A stretch of DNA of 44,504 nt from Sulfuritalea hydrogenivorans sk43H (GCA_945870205.1 CAMBRI010000007.1:1-44504); one strand, 5' to 3'; counted from the first letter of the stretch, positions 1 to 9,563 are shown. The notes: generated by a model from the sequence alone, not told the origin. A program made the numbers and translations.

Positions 1-608
1 ACCATGAACAGCAGCACCGCGGAGAACTTGATGCGCTCGGCGAAGGCGCCGACGATCAGGCCGCAGGTGATGGCCGCGAAGGCGCCCTGGAAGGCAACGA
101 AGACAAACTCGGAAACCACGACGCCCTTGCTGAAGGTCGCGGCGACCGAATCCGGCGTGATGCCTTTGAGGAACAGCTTGTCGAGACTGCCGAAGAAGGC
201 GTTCCCCTCGCTGAAGGCGACACTGTAGCCATACACGGCCCACAGCACGCTGATCACCGAGAAGGTGATGAACACCTGCATCAGCACCGACAGCATGTTC
301 TTGCTGCGCACCAGGCCGCCGTAGAACAACGCGAGGCCAGGGATGCTCATCAGGATCACAAGCGCGGTGGATACCATCAGCCAGGCGTTGTCGCCCTTGT
401 TGGGCACCGGGGCGGGTGCCGCGGCAGGAGCTGCAGAAGGCGCTGCGGCAGGAGCAGCGGCCGGCGCGGATGTCGCAGCAGGTGCTGCAGCGGCTGACGG
501 AGCGGCAGCAGAAGCCGCCGCAGGCTTGTCGTCGGCCCAGGCGCTGGAAGCGCCGCCGGCGATGCCGACGGCAAGTACCGTCAGCAGAGTGGCTAGAAGT
601 TTCTTCAT
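1..608 (-). CDS. amtB: Ammonium transporter AmtB, N-terminal part (runs off the window)
   Basis: Ammonium/ammonia channel of the inner membrane (Amt/Rh family), controlled by GlnK, which is encoded just upstream. The visible part starts with MKKLLATLLT and a Sec-type signal peptide (about residues 1-25). A low-complexity Ala/Pro segment follows (about residues 29-75), before the first Amt membrane helix, which carries the family sequence SIPGLALFYGGLVRSKN. The next helices (ISVLWAVYGYS, and FVAFQGAFAAITCGLIVGAFAERIK shortened to its start FVAFQGAF) are typical of Amt. The gene is cut by the window edge, so the pore histidines and the C-terminal GlnK-binding tail are not visible. Its start lies 12 bases after the glnK stop, so it is the last visible gene of the TorF-glnK-amtB unit. 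The long Ala/Pro linker is longer than in the E. coli protein. Confidence 0.95.
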   Translation of the reverse strand, partial: MKKLLATLLTVLAVGIAGGASSAWADDKPAAASAAAPSAAAAPAATSAPAAAPAAAPSAAPAAAPAPVPNKGDNAWLMVSTALVILMSIPGLALFYGGLVRSKNMLSVLMQVFITFSVISVLWAVYGYSVAFSEGNAFFGSLDKLFLKGITPDSVAATFSKGVVVSEFVFVAFQGAFAAITCGLIVGAFAERIKFSAVLLFM

Positions 609-620
609 TTGAGCTCTCCC

Positions 621-998
<378 letters not shown>

Positions 999-1004
999 TC
1001 ATTT

Positions 1005-1035
1005 CATCCCGCCGACGCCGGCCGGGTCGGCGGCG
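1005..1035 (-). other. GC-rich hairpin between the porin gene and glnK
   Basis: On the minus strand the arms CCCGCCG and CGGCGGG can form a strong stem over a short GC-rich loop. It is not followed by a T-run, so it is not a textbook terminator. It could protect the upstream mRNA from 3' decay and so give more porin than GlnK/AmtB, which is inference. Confidence 0.5.
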
Positions 1036-1052
1036 GGATTGAAGTCGATGAC

Positions 1053-1961
1053 TTAGAACGTCTTCTTGAAAGACAGCACGATAGCTCCCTTGGCGACATC
1101 CTTGAAGCCATTCTGTCCGCCGGTGGTCGAGTTCATGTTCGCGCCCCAGCAGTATGCAGATACCGTACCTGCTGCCGGGAAGGGATTGCTGCAATGGCCC
1201 TTGGCATCGGTGTCCGAGTAGGTGAGGCCGACGACACCGAAACCGACATCCTTGGTAACGCCAATGTTCCAGTCGGTGTAGTCGGCAGAGGCCGCAGTCG
1301 GCACCGCTGCCGTCGTCGAAACGACATTTTTCACCTTCTGCTTGCCGACATGTCCGGATACGCCCCAGCCGTCGCCAACATCATAGGCGGCGTTGATTTC
1401 AAGGTAGTTCGACCCCTTCGTGTTTCGAGTTGCATCGGTGCCGGCTGCCGTTGTCGGCACCCAGCCGATGAAGTGCGAGGAAATGGCCTGCGAATACTTG
1501 ACCGTGACCCACTTGTAGCCAATGGCGCCATAGACTTCGGTGGTATTCGGGTTCGCGAACTGACTGAACACTGCGGCGTTGCCCTTGGTGGAGCCGCCAC
1601 TGCCCGGGTAGTTGTAGTGGATCAGACCCACGTCGTAAGTCCAGTCGCCGCCGGCGAACGTATTCTTGTAGCCACCGTACAGGTCAATTTCGGTCCCGCC
1701 GCTACCGAGTGCGTCCTTGACCCAGGAAATCGTGGACCCCCAGACGCCGGCATAGAGCCCGCTGGAGTGACTGTAGTCGACCCCACCCTGCAGGGCTGCC
1801 GCGTGACGCGTCTGGCTTATGCCGCGAAACAGGTAATCTGAAACGACGCCGACATTCGGCGCAAAGCTGTGGGTCGGTGTTGGCGCCGCATCGGCGGCAA
1901 ATACCAGTGCGGGTGAAGCGAAAGCGGTTGCCATGGCGGCAGCGATTAGAGTCTTGCGCAT
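1053..1961 (-). CDS. TorF-family putative outer-membrane porin
   Basis: Predicted outer-membrane beta-barrel of 302 residues. A signal peptide (MRKTLIAAAMATAFASPALVFA) is followed by the family opening FAPNVGVVSDYLFRGISQTRH. Alternating short amphipathic strands (YDVGLIHYNYPG, NYLEINAAYDVGDGW, VVGLTYSDTDAKG) follow, and the protein ends in FKKTF with the C-terminal phenylalanine usual for barrel proteins. The family is annotated from a conserved proteobacterial domain (TIGR02001, from memory); transport substrate unknown. It is the first gene of the unit that continues into glnK and amtB. With the sigma-54 promoter upstream, this suggests nitrogen-limited expression and a role in uptake of a nitrogen source, which is inference. 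The start is supported by AGGAG about 6 bases upstream. Confidence 0.85.
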   Translation of the reverse strand: MRKTLIAAAMATAFASPALVFAADAAPTPTHSFAPNVGVVSDYLFRGISQTRHAAALQGGVDYSHSSGLYAGVWGSTISWVKDALGSGGTEIDLYGGYKNTFAGGDWTYDVGLIHYNYPGSGGSTKGNAAVFSQFANPNTTEVYGAIGYKWVTVKYSQAISSHFIGWVPTTAAGTDATRNTKGSNYLEINAAYDVGDGWGVSGHVGKQKVKNVVSTTAAVPTAASADYTDWNIGVTKDVGFGVVGLTYSDTDAKGHCSNPFPAAGTVSAYCWGANMNSTTGGQNGFKDVAKGAIVLSFKKTF

Positions 1962-2003
1962 GATGAGGCTCCTGAAAGAGTTTAAAAATTACAAACTCTC
2001 TAA

Positions 2004-2019
2004 TGCAGAGACCGTGCCA
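2004..2019 (-). promoter_or_regulatory. Sigma-54 (RpoN) promoter of the TorF-glnK-amtB unit
   Basis: Read on the minus strand the sequence is TGGCACGGTCTCTGCA. This matches the -24/-12 consensus TGGCACG-N4-TTGCA at all but one base, and the GG and GC doublets are exactly 10 bases apart. Transcription would start near 1993, about 32 bases upstream of the porin start codon. NtrC-type sites lie upstream at suitable distances. Confidence 0.88.
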
Positions 2020-2081
2020 GACTTTTATTTCATTATTAATCCTATAGTTACACCTATCTTGCAATGCAGCATCGGCGACTT

Positions 2082-2098
2082 TGCACCAAACCGGGCCA
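2082..2098 (-). promoter_or_regulatory. Possible NtrC-binding site, weaker
   Basis: TGCACC-N5-GGGCCA. The first half-site is perfect for the NtrC consensus TGCACC-N5-GGTGCA and the second matches at 4 of 6 positions. Its centre is about 97 bases upstream of the predicted sigma-54 start and 32 bases (three helical turns) from the next site. Confidence 0.5.
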
Positions 2099-2114
2099 TA
2101 AGCACAGCGGCGAC

Positions 2115-2129
2115 GCACTGTCGTGGTGC
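2115..2129 (-). promoter_or_regulatory. NtrC-binding site (upstream activator)
   Basis: GCAC-N7-GTGC, the conserved core of NtrC enhancer sites, centred about 129 bases upstream of the predicted start. Together with the weaker site 32 bases closer it has the layout of a classical two-site NtrC enhancer. Confidence 0.65.
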
Positions 2130-2204
2130 GAGATCCGCGCTGACAGCGGTCGGCGACGTCGCTGTGCTAGACTTTATTTCGTCACCGTAAAGCACAACAA
2201 CATA

Positions 2205-2468
2205 ATGCTGAATCCCAAGTTGCTCGATGAAATGTCCGCCCGCGTCTCTTCACTGCTGGCGGCAACACCCGCCGGTGATGTCGAAAAGAACATGCGCGCG
2301 GCCTTGGCCGGCCTGTTTGCCAAGCTCGATCTTGTTACCCGCGAAGAGTTCGATGTGCAACGCGAAGTGCTGACCCGCACGCGAGAGAAACTCGTTGCGC
2401 TTGAAGCCCGGGTCGTTGAACTGGAAGCCCGGAATCAAGCCATTCAGCCAGACGTAGCGCGACCGTAG
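2205..2468 (+). CDS. ubiK: UbiK-type accessory factor (YqiC/BMFP family)
   Basis: Small protein of 87 residues (MLNPKLLDEMSARVSSLLAA), the usual length for UbiK. It has an amphipathic N-terminal helix and a C-terminal coiled coil (EEFDVQREVLTRTREKLVALEARVVELEAR region, residues about 48-78), which trimerises in the family. UbiK helps the soluble ubiquinone-biosynthesis complex under aerobic conditions and binds membranes. I chose the ATG at 2205 because it gives the family N-terminus; the longer open frame from 2064 has no family support. It is 8 bases upstream of yifB, a common pairing in betaproteobacteria. Confidence 0.85.
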   Translation: MLNPKLLDEMSARVSSLLAATPAGDVEKNMRAALAGLFAKLDLVTREEFDVQREVLTRTREKLVALEARVVELEARNQAIQPDVARP

Positions 2469-2476
2469 AACGCTCG

Positions 2477-4000
2477 ATGTCGCTCGCCGTTCTGCGCTCG
2501 CGGGCACTGGCAGGCCTTGAGGCTCCCGAAGTCACGGTTGAGGTTCATCTCTCGGCAGGATTGCCATCGTTCACCCTGGTTGGCTTGCCCGATACCGAGG
2601 TAAAGGAAGCGCGTGACCGGGTCCGTGCCGCAATCCAGAACTGTGGCTTCGATTTTCCGCAGCGGCGTATCACCGTAAACCTGGCGCCGGCCGACTTGCC
2701 CAAGGAGTCGGGCCGCTTCGACCTGCCCATTGCGCTGGGCATCCTGGTCGCCGCCGGGCAGATCAAGGCGCCAAACCTTGACGCCTATGAATTCGCCGGC
2801 GAACTGGCGCTCTCGGGCGAGCTGCGGGCCGTACGCGGCGCGCTTGCCATGTGCGCCGCAATCCACCGCCAGGCCGGATCGCGGCAGCAGGCCGCACGAG
2901 CCTTTGTTCTGCCGCTGGAGAGCGCTCCCGAAGCCGCACTGATTCAGGGCATCAGCATCCTGCCGGCGCAGAACCTGTTGCAGGTCTGCGCCCATCTTGC
3001 CGGACGCGAAACGCTCGCCGCTTTCGCCGCAACGCCGGCGCCGGCATTTGCACATTATCCCGATCTGGCCGACGTCAAAGGCCAGGAGCAGGCCAAGCGC
3101 GCCCTTGAAGTCACCGCGGCCGGTGGCCACAGCCTGCTCATGAGCGGGCCGCCGGGTGCCGGCAAATCGATGCTGGCACAACGTCTGCCGGGGCTGTTGC
3201 CGCCAATGACACCGGCTGAGGCCCTGGAGTCCGCCGCCGTGCATTCGCTGGCGGGTACATTCCGTCTGACGCACTGGGGTCAGCGTCCGTTTCGCGCTCC
3301 TCACCATTCGGCGTCCAGCGCCGCGCTAGTGGGCGGCGGCGGCACCCCGCGACCTGGCGAGATCTCGCTGGCCCACAACGGCACCCTGTTTCTCGACGAA
3401 CTGTCCGAGTTCCAGCGCGGCGTGCTGGAAGCCCTGCGCGAACCGCTCGAGACCGGGCAGATCCACATCGCCCGCGCCACGCGCCGCGCCGAATTCCCCG
3501 CGCGCTTCCAACTGGTGGCGGCGATGAATCCCTGCCCCTGCGGCTGGCTCGGCCATGGCTCGGGCAAGTGCCGGTGCACCCCGGACAATGTCGCGCGCTA
3601 CCGCGGCAAACTCTCGGGGCCCTTGCTCGACCGTATCGACCTGATGCTCGAGGTGCCGGCCGTGAGCGAAGCCGAACTGAGTACGCGCGGCGATGGCGAA
3701 TCCTCGGCGACCGTGCGTCAGCGCGTCATCGTCGCCCGCGACCGACAACTGGCGCGCCAAGGCAAACCCAACGCGCAACTCGCGCCCGACGAAATCGAGC
3801 GGCATTGCCTGCCCGACAGCAAGGGCGCCTTGCTGCTCAAGCAAGCCATGCAGCAGTTCGGCTTGTCGGCGCGCGCCTATCATCGCATCCTCAAGGTGGC
3901 ACGGACCATTGCCGACCTTGCGGAACTGCCGGATGGAACGCCGCTCACGGCGGCCCATGTCGCCGAGGCCGTGCACTACCGGCGCGGCCTGGCAGGCTAG
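2477..4000 (+). CDS. YifB-family Mg-chelatase-like AAA+ ATPase (ComM type)
   Basis: 507 residues, full length for the YifB/ComM family. Order: N-terminal ChlI-like Lon-protease-fold domain (about 1-185, with [17 protein letters not shown]), AAA+ ATPase domain with Walker A GPPGAGKS at 224-231, Walker [10 protein letters not shown], the cysteine-rich [10 protein letters not shown]...CRCT insert and the arginine-containing [10 protein letters not shown] segment, and a C-terminal winged domain ([19 protein letters not shown]). ComM is a helicase that promotes branch migration of heterologous DNA during natural transformation. No competence genes are nearby, so a role in transformation is inferred from the family only. 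Confidence 0.93.
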   Translation: MSLAVLRSRALAGLEAPEVTVEVHLSAGLPSFTLVGLPDTEVKEARDRVRAAIQNCGFDFPQRRITVNLAPADLPKESGRFDLPIALGILVAAGQIKAPNLDAYEFAGELALSGELRAVRGALAMCAAIHRQAGSRQQAARAFVLPLESAPEAALIQGISILPAQNLLQVCAHLAGRETLAAFAATPAPAFAHYPDLADVKGQEQAKRALEVTAAGGHSLLMSGPPGAGKSMLAQRLPGLLPPMTPAEALESAAVHSLAGTFRLTHWGQRPFRAPHHSASSAALVGGGGTPRPGEISLAHNGTLFLDELSEFQRGVLEALREPLETGQIHIARATRRAEFPARFQLVAAMNPCPCGWLGHGSGKCRCTPDNVARYRGKLSGPLLDRIDLMLEVPAVSEAELSTRGDGESSATVRQRVIVARDRQLARQGKPNAQLAPDEIERHCLPDSKGALLLKQAMQQFGLSARAYHRILKVARTIADLAELPDGTPLTAAHVAEAVHYRRGLAG

Positions 4001-4044
4001 AATCCGCCATCGGCCGCCACCGCATCAGGCTCCAGGAGCGCGAC

Positions 4045-6432
4045 TTGGCAAAACAGCTTACCGCTGCCAATCTCACCAATACCCAGTTGCTGGGCATACT
4101 CGGCATCGCAGACGACGCCATCGTCTGCTTTGACAATGCCCTGCGGATCATTCTGTTCAACCAGGGTGCCACGCGCGTCTTCGGCTGGTCCGCCGCCGAC
4201 GCCATTGGCCAGACCATCGACCTGCTGTTGCCGCCACGCTTCCGACCGGGACACGGCGCGCTGGTGGATGGATTTCGCCAGTCCGCCGACGTGGCGCGAC
4301 GCATGGCAGAGCGCAGCTCGATATTCGCCATCCGCAAGGACGGCAGCGAATTTCCCGCGGAAGCCTCGATCTCGCGGCTGGGGACAGGCGCGACGCTGGT
4401 CTTTACGGTAATACTGCGCGACATCAGTGCGCGCGTCGCCCATGAACGCGAACTCGAGGCGGCGAAGGAAAAGGCCGAGGCGGCGATGCAGGCCAAGAGC
4501 ATGTTCCTGGCCAACATGAGCCATGAAATCCGCACTCCGCTCAATGCCGTGATCGGCATGACCAGCCTGTTGCTCAACACGCAGGTCGACGACGAACAGC
4601 GCGACTACGCCGAAACCGTTCGCGCCAGCAGCGAGGCCTTGCTGACGATCATCAACGACATCCTCGACTACTCGAAAATTGAAGTCGGAAAACTGGAAAT
4701 CGAGCGCTATCCCTTCGACCTGCGCCGCTGTCTCGAAGAGGCGATGGACCTGATCAGTGCCGACGCGGGCGAAAAGAACATCAATCTCGCCTACTTCATT
4801 GACGACAGCGTTCCGGCGTCGCTGATCGGCGACGTCACCCGCCTGCGCCAGATCCTGGTCAATCTGCTCTCCAACGCAATCAAGTTCACCCATCGCGGCG
4901 AGGTGGTGATCACCGTCACCGGCGTTGCGCTGGACGACCGGCGCCAGGAAATCAGCTTTGCCGTGCGCGACACCGGCATCGGCATCGCCGAGGACAAGCT
5001 GGCGGAGCTGTTTCAGTCCTTCACCCAGGTCGACGCTTCGACCACCCGCAAGTACGGCGGTACCGGGCTCGGCCTGGCGATCAGCCGCCGCCTCACCGAA
5101 ATGATGGGCGGCCGCATGTGGGTGGAAAGCCTGGTCGGAACAGGTTCCACGTTTTTCTTCACCATCGCGACCGAGGCGGCCGGCTCGCAACTGGCCAGCA
5201 GTTACCTGCAGGAATTCTCTTCCGCACTGGCAGGCCGACGCGTCCTGATCGTTGACGACAACAGCACCAACCGCCGCATTCTGGTGAAGCAGACCCTGAT
5301 CTGGGGCATGCTGCCATCGGCCGCCGCATCGGGCATCGAAGCGCTGGATTTCATTCGCCACGGTCATGCCTTCGATGTCGGCATTCTCGACATGAGCATG
5401 CCGGAAATGGATGGCCTGGCACTGGCCCTCGAAATCCGCAAGCACCGCGACCCGCAGGCCCTGCCGCTGGTGATGCTGACCTCGGTGACGAATCAACGGT
5501 CCAAGGACGACAAGATGGGCCGTGCCGCATTCGCCGCCTACCTCAACAAACCGATCAAGCCTGCCGCGCTGCTCGACGTGCTGCTCCATGCCATGCGCGT
5601 AGCTCCGATCATTACCGAACCCCGGCAGCCGATGCAGACCAAAGCGAAGCTGGCGGACACCCTGCCGCTCGCCATCCTGGTGGCCGAAGACAACACGGTG
5701 AATCAGAAGGTGGTGCACCAGTTACTGGCGCACCTGGGTTATCGCGCCGATGTCGTCGCCAGCGGCGCCGAAGTGCTCGATGCGCTGGAACGACAGAATT
5801 ACGACGTGATCCTGATGGATGTGCAGATGCCGGAAATGGACGGCCTTGAAGCAACGCGCCGGCTCAAGGCGCGCTTCGGCCTTGCAACGTCGCCGCGCGT
5901 CGTCGCCATGACGGCCAGCGCGATGCTCGGTGACCGCGAAAAATGCCTCGCTGCAGGGATGGATGCCTATGTCTCCAAGCCCGTGGAACTCGATCAGGTA
6001 CGGGAGGTGCTGATCGCCGTCACCCGGGGAACGGACGTCCGGCCGATTGCCGTGGGGGGAGACACTGACGACGACATTCCGGTGATCGATCTGCGCCGCA
6101 TCGCGCAGTTGCTCGACCTGCAGGACGAGCAGCAACCACGCATGGTCGCCGACCTGATCGCGATGTTCTTCGCCGACTCTCCGGGGCATATGCAGCTGCT
6201 TGCGGACGCAATCCACGGCACCGACCCGGTGCATCTGGCCGCCGCCGCCCACCGCTACCTGTCAAGCGTAGAGAATCTCGGCGCGCGACGCATGCGAGCC
6301 CACTGCATGGAGCTCGAACGTCTGGGGATGGACGGTACCGTTGCGGGCGCCGCCGAAGCGCTTGAACAACTGCAACTGGAACTTGCGCTGGTCCGCGAGC
6401 AACTCGCGGCGATCGCCGCAAAACAGCAATAG
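4045..6432 (+). CDS. Hybrid sensor histidine kinase: PAS - HisKA - HATPase - REC - REC - Hpt-like
   Basis: 795 residues. I chose the TTG at 4045 because AGGAG lies 6 bases upstream and it starts just before the PAS domain; upstream sequence in this frame overlaps yifB. Domains: PAS (about 15-130), coiled linker, HisKA with phospho-accepting His160 ([12 protein letters not shown]), HATPase with N box LLSNAIKF, G1 [10 protein letters not shown] and G2 [15 protein letters not shown]1 with Asp449, REC2 with Asp592, and a C-terminal Hpt-like bundle around His736. There are no membrane segments, so it is probably cytoplasmic, as in BarA/ArcB-like kinases without a periplasmic sensor. The Hpt motif [12 protein letters not shown] lacks the usual Lys-Gly after the histidine. 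The output partner is not encoded nearby. Confidence 0.9.
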   Translation: MAKQLTAANLTNTQLLGILGIADDAIVCFDNALRIILFNQGATRVFGWSAADAIGQTIDLLLPPRFRPGHGALVDGFRQSADVARRMAERSSIFAIRKDGSEFPAEASISRLGTGATLVFTVILRDISARVAHERELEAAKEKAEAAMQAKSMFLANMSHEIRTPLNAVIGMTSLLLNTQVDDEQRDYAETVRASSEALLTIINDILDYSKIEVGKLEIERYPFDLRRCLEEAMDLISADAGEKNINLAYFIDDSVPASLIGDVTRLRQILVNLLSNAIKFTHRGEVVITVTGVALDDRRQEISFAVRDTGIGIAEDKLAELFQSFTQVDASTTRKYGGTGLGLAISRRLTEMMGGRMWVESLVGTGSTFFFTIATEAAGSQLASSYLQEFSSALAGRRVLIVDDNSTNRRILVKQTLIWGMLPSAAASGIEALDFIRHGHAFDVGILDMSMPEMDGLALALEIRKHRDPQALPLVMLTSVTNQRSKDDKMGRAAFAAYLNKPIKPAALLDVLLHAMRVAPIITEPRQPMQTKAKLADTLPLAILVAEDNTVNQKVVHQLLAHLGYRADVVASGAEVLDALERQNYDVILMDVQMPEMDGLEATRRLKARFGLATSPRVVAMTASAMLGDREKCLAAGMDAYVSKPVELDQVREVLIAVTRGTDVRPIAVGGDTDDDIPVIDLRRIAQLLDLQDEQQPRMVADLIAMFFADSPGHMQLLADAIHGTDPVHLAAAAHRYLSSVENLGARRMRAHCMELERLGMDGTVAGAAEALEQLQLELALVREQLAAIAAKQQ

Positions 6433-6468
6433 AATCTCGCGCCTACCCGGCGCTCAGGAGCCTTTCCG

Positions 6469-7107
6469 ATGGAATACCGCATCATTCCCGTCACACCGTT
6501 CGAACAGAACTGCACCCTGCTGTGGTGCACCGAGACCATGAAAGGCGCACTGGTCGACCCCGGCGGCGATACCGAACGCTTGCAGGCTGCCGCCGCCAAA
6601 CTGGGCGTGACGGTGGAGAAGATCCTGCTGACCCACGGGCATATCGATCATGCCGGTGGCGCCGGCGAGTTGTCGACACGTCTTGGTGTACCCATCGAAG
6701 GTCCGCAGCGCGAGGAGAGCTTCTGGATCGACCAACTGGTCGCGCAAAGCCGCAGCTTTGGCTTTCCGCCGGCACAGCCCTTCACGCCGGATCGATGGCT
6801 CGAGGATGGCGACACGGTCTCCTTCGGCAAGGAAACCCTGCAAGTGCTTTTTACGCCGGGTCACACGCCCGGTCATGTGGTGTTCTTCCACGCCCCGTCG
6901 AAGCTGGCCATCGTCGGCGATGTGCTGTTCGCCGGTTCGATCGGTCGCACCGATTTTCCGCGTGGCAATCACCAGACGCTGATCAACTCGATCAAGCAAA
7001 AGCTCTGGCCGCTGGGCGATGATGTCGAATTCATTTCCGGCCACGGGCCGATGTCCACCTTCGGCGAGGAGCGCCGCAGCAATCCCTTTGTTGGCCAAGG
7101 AGCCTGA
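6469..7107 (+). CDS. MBL-fold metallo-hydrolase (glyoxalase II-like)
   Basis: 212 residues of the metallo-beta-lactamase superfamily, the short YcbL-like glyoxalase II group. Zinc ligands are visible in order: [10 protein letters not shown] (about 55-64), GHTPGH, the aspartate in [13 protein letters not shown], and the histidine in FISGHGP. The product probably hydrolyses a thioester such as S-lactoylglutathione in the cytoplasm, but the exact substrate cannot be read. It starts at the ATG after GGAGCC and is followed after 2 bases by the EF-hand-loop membrane protein, so the two are co-transcribed. Confidence 0.88.
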   Translation: MEYRIIPVTPFEQNCTLLWCTETMKGALVDPGGDTERLQAAAAKLGVTVEKILLTHGHIDHAGGAGELSTRLGVPIEGPQREESFWIDQLVAQSRSFGFPPAQPFTPDRWLEDGDTVSFGKETLQVLFTPGHTPGHVVFFHAPSKLAIVGDVLFAGSIGRTDFPRGNHQTLINSIKQKLWPLGDDVEFISGHGPMSTFGEERRSNPFVGQGA

Positions 7108-7109
7108 CC

Positions 7110-8966
7110 ATGCCACACACCTTCAGATTCTTTCGCGCAGGTGGCTTCGACCAGGTGCGCATCGACACCGCGGCCGATTTGCTGGCGCTGAAGGAACTCG
7201 ACCAGAAGCTCTGGGTTGCGCTTTCCTGCCCGGTAAAGGGCATCGAGTTCGATACGCGCACGCTGGCATTGATCGACAGCGACAACGACGGGCATATCCG
7301 CGCGCCCGAACTGCTGGCGGCGATCGACTGGGCGGCGGCGCGGCTGAACGAACCCGAGTTGCTGGCGCAGCAGCTCGACGGTGTGCCGCTGTCGGCGATC
7401 AGGAACGACGAAGCCGGCGCGCCGCTGATTGCCGCTGCAAAAGGACTGCTGGACGAAGGACAGAACATTATTTCCGTGTATGCCGCAAGTGCTGCAGAGG
7501 CCGAGTACAGTGCGCGCGCCCTGGCGGCATGGGAGGTCGCCGGCAGCGCGGCCAAGCCGCTCGGTGATGCCACCGAAGCCGCCTGTGCAGCGCTTGCCGA
7601 TGTCAGGGACAAGCTCAATGACTTCTTTGTCCGCTGCCGCCTGGCTGCCTTCGATACGCGGGCCGGCGATGCACTCAACGCCTCCGACGATGCGCTGAAG
7701 TCCCTCGGCGCTGCCGCGCTTTCGTCCGCCCATGCCGATATTGCCGCCCTGCCGCTGGCCCGGGTGGATGCCGGTGCCACGGTGCCATTGGGCGCTGCCA
7801 TCGATTCAGGGATCAACCCGGCCTGGGCCTCACGCATGGCGGCCTTTCGCGAAGCCGCCGTGGTGCCCCTGCTCGGCGCTCGAGCCGCGCTCACGGAAAG
7901 CGACTGGCTGGCGATCCAGGATCAGCTGGTCGGGTTTGTCGCCTGGCAGGCGGCCAAGCCTGCCGGTTTGCCTCCCGAGGCCGACGCCGTACGCGACCTG
8001 GAGCGTCTGGCCCGTTACGTGCGCGACCTGCTGCCGCTGGCCAACAACTTCGTCGCCTTCCGCGATTTCTATACGCATCAGGGCAAGGGCACCTTCCAGA
8101 TCGGAACGCTGTTTCTCGACGGCCGCTCGGCAGAATTGTGCGTGGCGGTCAATGATGCCGCCAAGCATGCCTCACTGGCGGGGCTTTCCCGTATCTGCCT
8201 GGTGTATTGCGACTGCGTCCGCAATGGAGAAAAGCTGACCATAGCCGCCGCGTTCACCGCCGGCGATTCCGATCAGTTGATGGTGGGTCGCAACGGCGTG
8301 TTTTACGACCGCCAGGGGCGCGACTGGAACGCAAGCATTACCAAGCTGGTCGAGCACCCGATCAGCCTGCGCCAGGCCTTCTGGTCGCCCTACAAGAAGC
8401 TGATGCGCATGGTCGGGGAACAGTTGCAGAAGATCGCCGCGAGCAAGGCTACGGCCGTCGAGGGAAAGCTCGCCGAAACCGCCCTTGGCGTCGGCAAGAA
8501 AGTCGACGGCCTGCCCGCCGCCGCCCCAGCCAAGCCCGCGGCCGCACAGCAGGCTTTCGATGTCGGCAAGTTCGCCGGCATCTTCGCCGCGATCGGCCTC
8601 GCCGTCGGCGCCATAGGGACGGCGCTGGCCGCCGTGTTGACCGGCCTGCTCGCCCTCAAGTGGTGGCAGATGCCGCTGGCCATCGGCGGCCTGATGCTGA
8701 TGATCTCCGGTCCGGCCATGGTGCTCGCCTGGTTCAAGCTCAGAAGCCGCAATCTCGGCCCGATACTCGATGCCAACGGTTGGGCGGTAAATGCCCGCGC
8801 GCGCATCAACATTCCTTTTGGCACCTCGCTCACGCAACTGGCGCAATTGCCTGAAGGCGCGGAACGTGCGCTGACCGATCCCTATGCTGAAAAGGAGCGG
8901 CCGTGGAAGACCTATGCGGTGATTGCGGTCATCGTCTTTATCGCCGCGGCCTGGTGGACGCGCTGA
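7110..8966 (+). CDS. Membrane protein of unknown function with an EF-hand loop
   Basis: 618 residues, not recognised. The long N-terminal part is soluble and acidic. At residues 56-67 it contains a complete EF-hand calcium loop, DSDNDGHIRAPE, with ligands at positions 1, 3, 5 and 12, Gly at 6 and Ile at 8. Near the C-terminus are two adjacent membrane helices (about 488-515 and 519-546), then a segment with NARARINIPFGTSLTQLAQLP, and a final helix at about 598-616 ending in WWTR. An Ala/Pro-rich linker precedes the helices (about 465-485). The gene begins 2 bases after the MBL hydrolase gene. A calcium-responsive envelope function is only a guess; the single loop could also be structural. Confidence 0.75.
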   Translation: MPHTFRFFRAGGFDQVRIDTAADLLALKELDQKLWVALSCPVKGIEFDTRTLALIDSDNDGHIRAPELLAAIDWAAARLNEPELLAQQLDGVPLSAIRNDEAGAPLIAAAKGLLDEGQNIISVYAASAAEAEYSARALAAWEVAGSAAKPLGDATEAACAALADVRDKLNDFFVRCRLAAFDTRAGDALNASDDALKSLGAAALSSAHADIAALPLARVDAGATVPLGAAIDSGINPAWASRMAAFREAAVVPLLGARAALTESDWLAIQDQLVGFVAWQAAKPAGLPPEADAVRDLERLARYVRDLLPLANNFVAFRDFYTHQGKGTFQIGTLFLDGRSAELCVAVNDAAKHASLAGLSRICLVYCDCVRNGEKLTIAAAFTAGDSDQLMVGRNGVFYDRQGRDWNASITKLVEHPISLRQAFWSPYKKLMRMVGEQLQKIAASKATAVEGKLAETALGVGKKVDGLPAAAPAKPAAAQQAFDVGKFAGIFAAIGLAVGAIGTALAAVLTGLLALKWWQMPLAIGGLMLMISGPAMVLAWFKLRSRNLGPILDANGWAVNARARINIPFGTSLTQLAQLPEGAERALTDPYAEKERPWKTYAVIAVIVFIAAAWWTR

Positions 8967-9057
8967 TAACCGGAAAATAAACCTACCACGTGATCAGCGG
9001 CTGCGTCCGCGGTAGCGCCCGCCCACCGGATTACTACGTCCGGACATCCGGTTTCGC

Positions 9058-9345
9058 CTAGCGCTCCCGCCAATACCCCGGCAGCCGGTGCTGATGGCCA
9101 ACTGCCAGCACCAGCAACTCTCCAGGCAATGGCGCATAAATCACAAGGTACGGGAAGCGAGTGAGCAGACATTTTCGCGTGCCCTCGCCACTAACAGGCC
9201 ACGCCAGCGGCATCGTCGTTACCAGCCGCAGGAGTTGGCGAAGTTCCAACCTGAATGCCTTGCCCAAATCGGGAGAAATCGCCGCGTAGTAATCAGCCGC
9301 CTCGCGAATCTCCTCCTGGGCGATAGCCAAATAGCGGATTTTCAC
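9058..9345 (-). CDS. RelE/ParE-superfamily toxin of a type II toxin-antitoxin pair
   Basis: 95 residues, MKIRYLAIAQEEIREAADYY with the ParE/RelE beginning (beta strand, then a long helix pair). A core GKAFRLELRQLLRLVTTMPLAWPV and the C-terminal FPYLVIYAPLPGELLVLAVGHQHRLPGYW resemble ParE-like and RelE-like toxins. The family poisons gyrase or cleaves mRNA; sequence alone does not decide which. The start codon overlaps the antitoxin stop by 4 bases (ATGA), so the pair is translationally coupled. Antitoxin-first order is typical. Confidence 0.88.
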   Translation of the reverse strand: MKIRYLAIAQEEIREAADYYAAISPDLGKAFRLELRQLLRLVTTMPLAWPVSGEGTRKCLLTRFPYLVIYAPLPGELLVLAVGHQHRLPGYWRER

Positions 9346-9563
9346 TGGCGATCGAGATCGCCGAAGACTTCGCTCTCATCGACAGCCGCGAGTTCGCCGC
9401 GTCTATAGGCCGCCAGTCGACTTTCCGCCTCCGCAGCCCAGGCGGCAGCAATTTCCGGATCAGGTTTGTCGAGGGTGGCCAAAATAGTTTCGACGATCTG
9501 AAGGCGGTCGCTCGGCGGAAGCTTGGCTGCTTGCGAGGCGAGTTCTTGTGCGACAGTCATCAT
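9342..9563 (-). CDS. Addiction-module antitoxin (unstable antitoxin family)
   Basis: 73 residues starting MMTVAQELASQAAKLPPSDR. The start at 9563 is set by AGGAGA 5 bases upstream; a longer frame to 9608 has no ribosome site. The sequence LPPSDRLQIVETILATLDKPDPEIAAAW resembles the short Unstab_antitox (PF09720) family, in which a helix wraps the ParE/RelE toxin. It would neutralise the toxin encoded downstream and repress the operon. It has no separate DNA-binding domain, as usual for this group. Confidence 0.85.
   Translation of the reverse strand: MMTVAQELASQAAKLPPSDRLQIVETILATLDKPDPEIAAAWAAEAESRLAAYRRGELAAVDESEVFGDLDRQ

Noticed and set aside
3997-5718. 573-residue open frame on the minus strand
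   Set aside because: It lies wholly opposite the hybrid kinase, which has complete domains; high GC makes long antisense frames.
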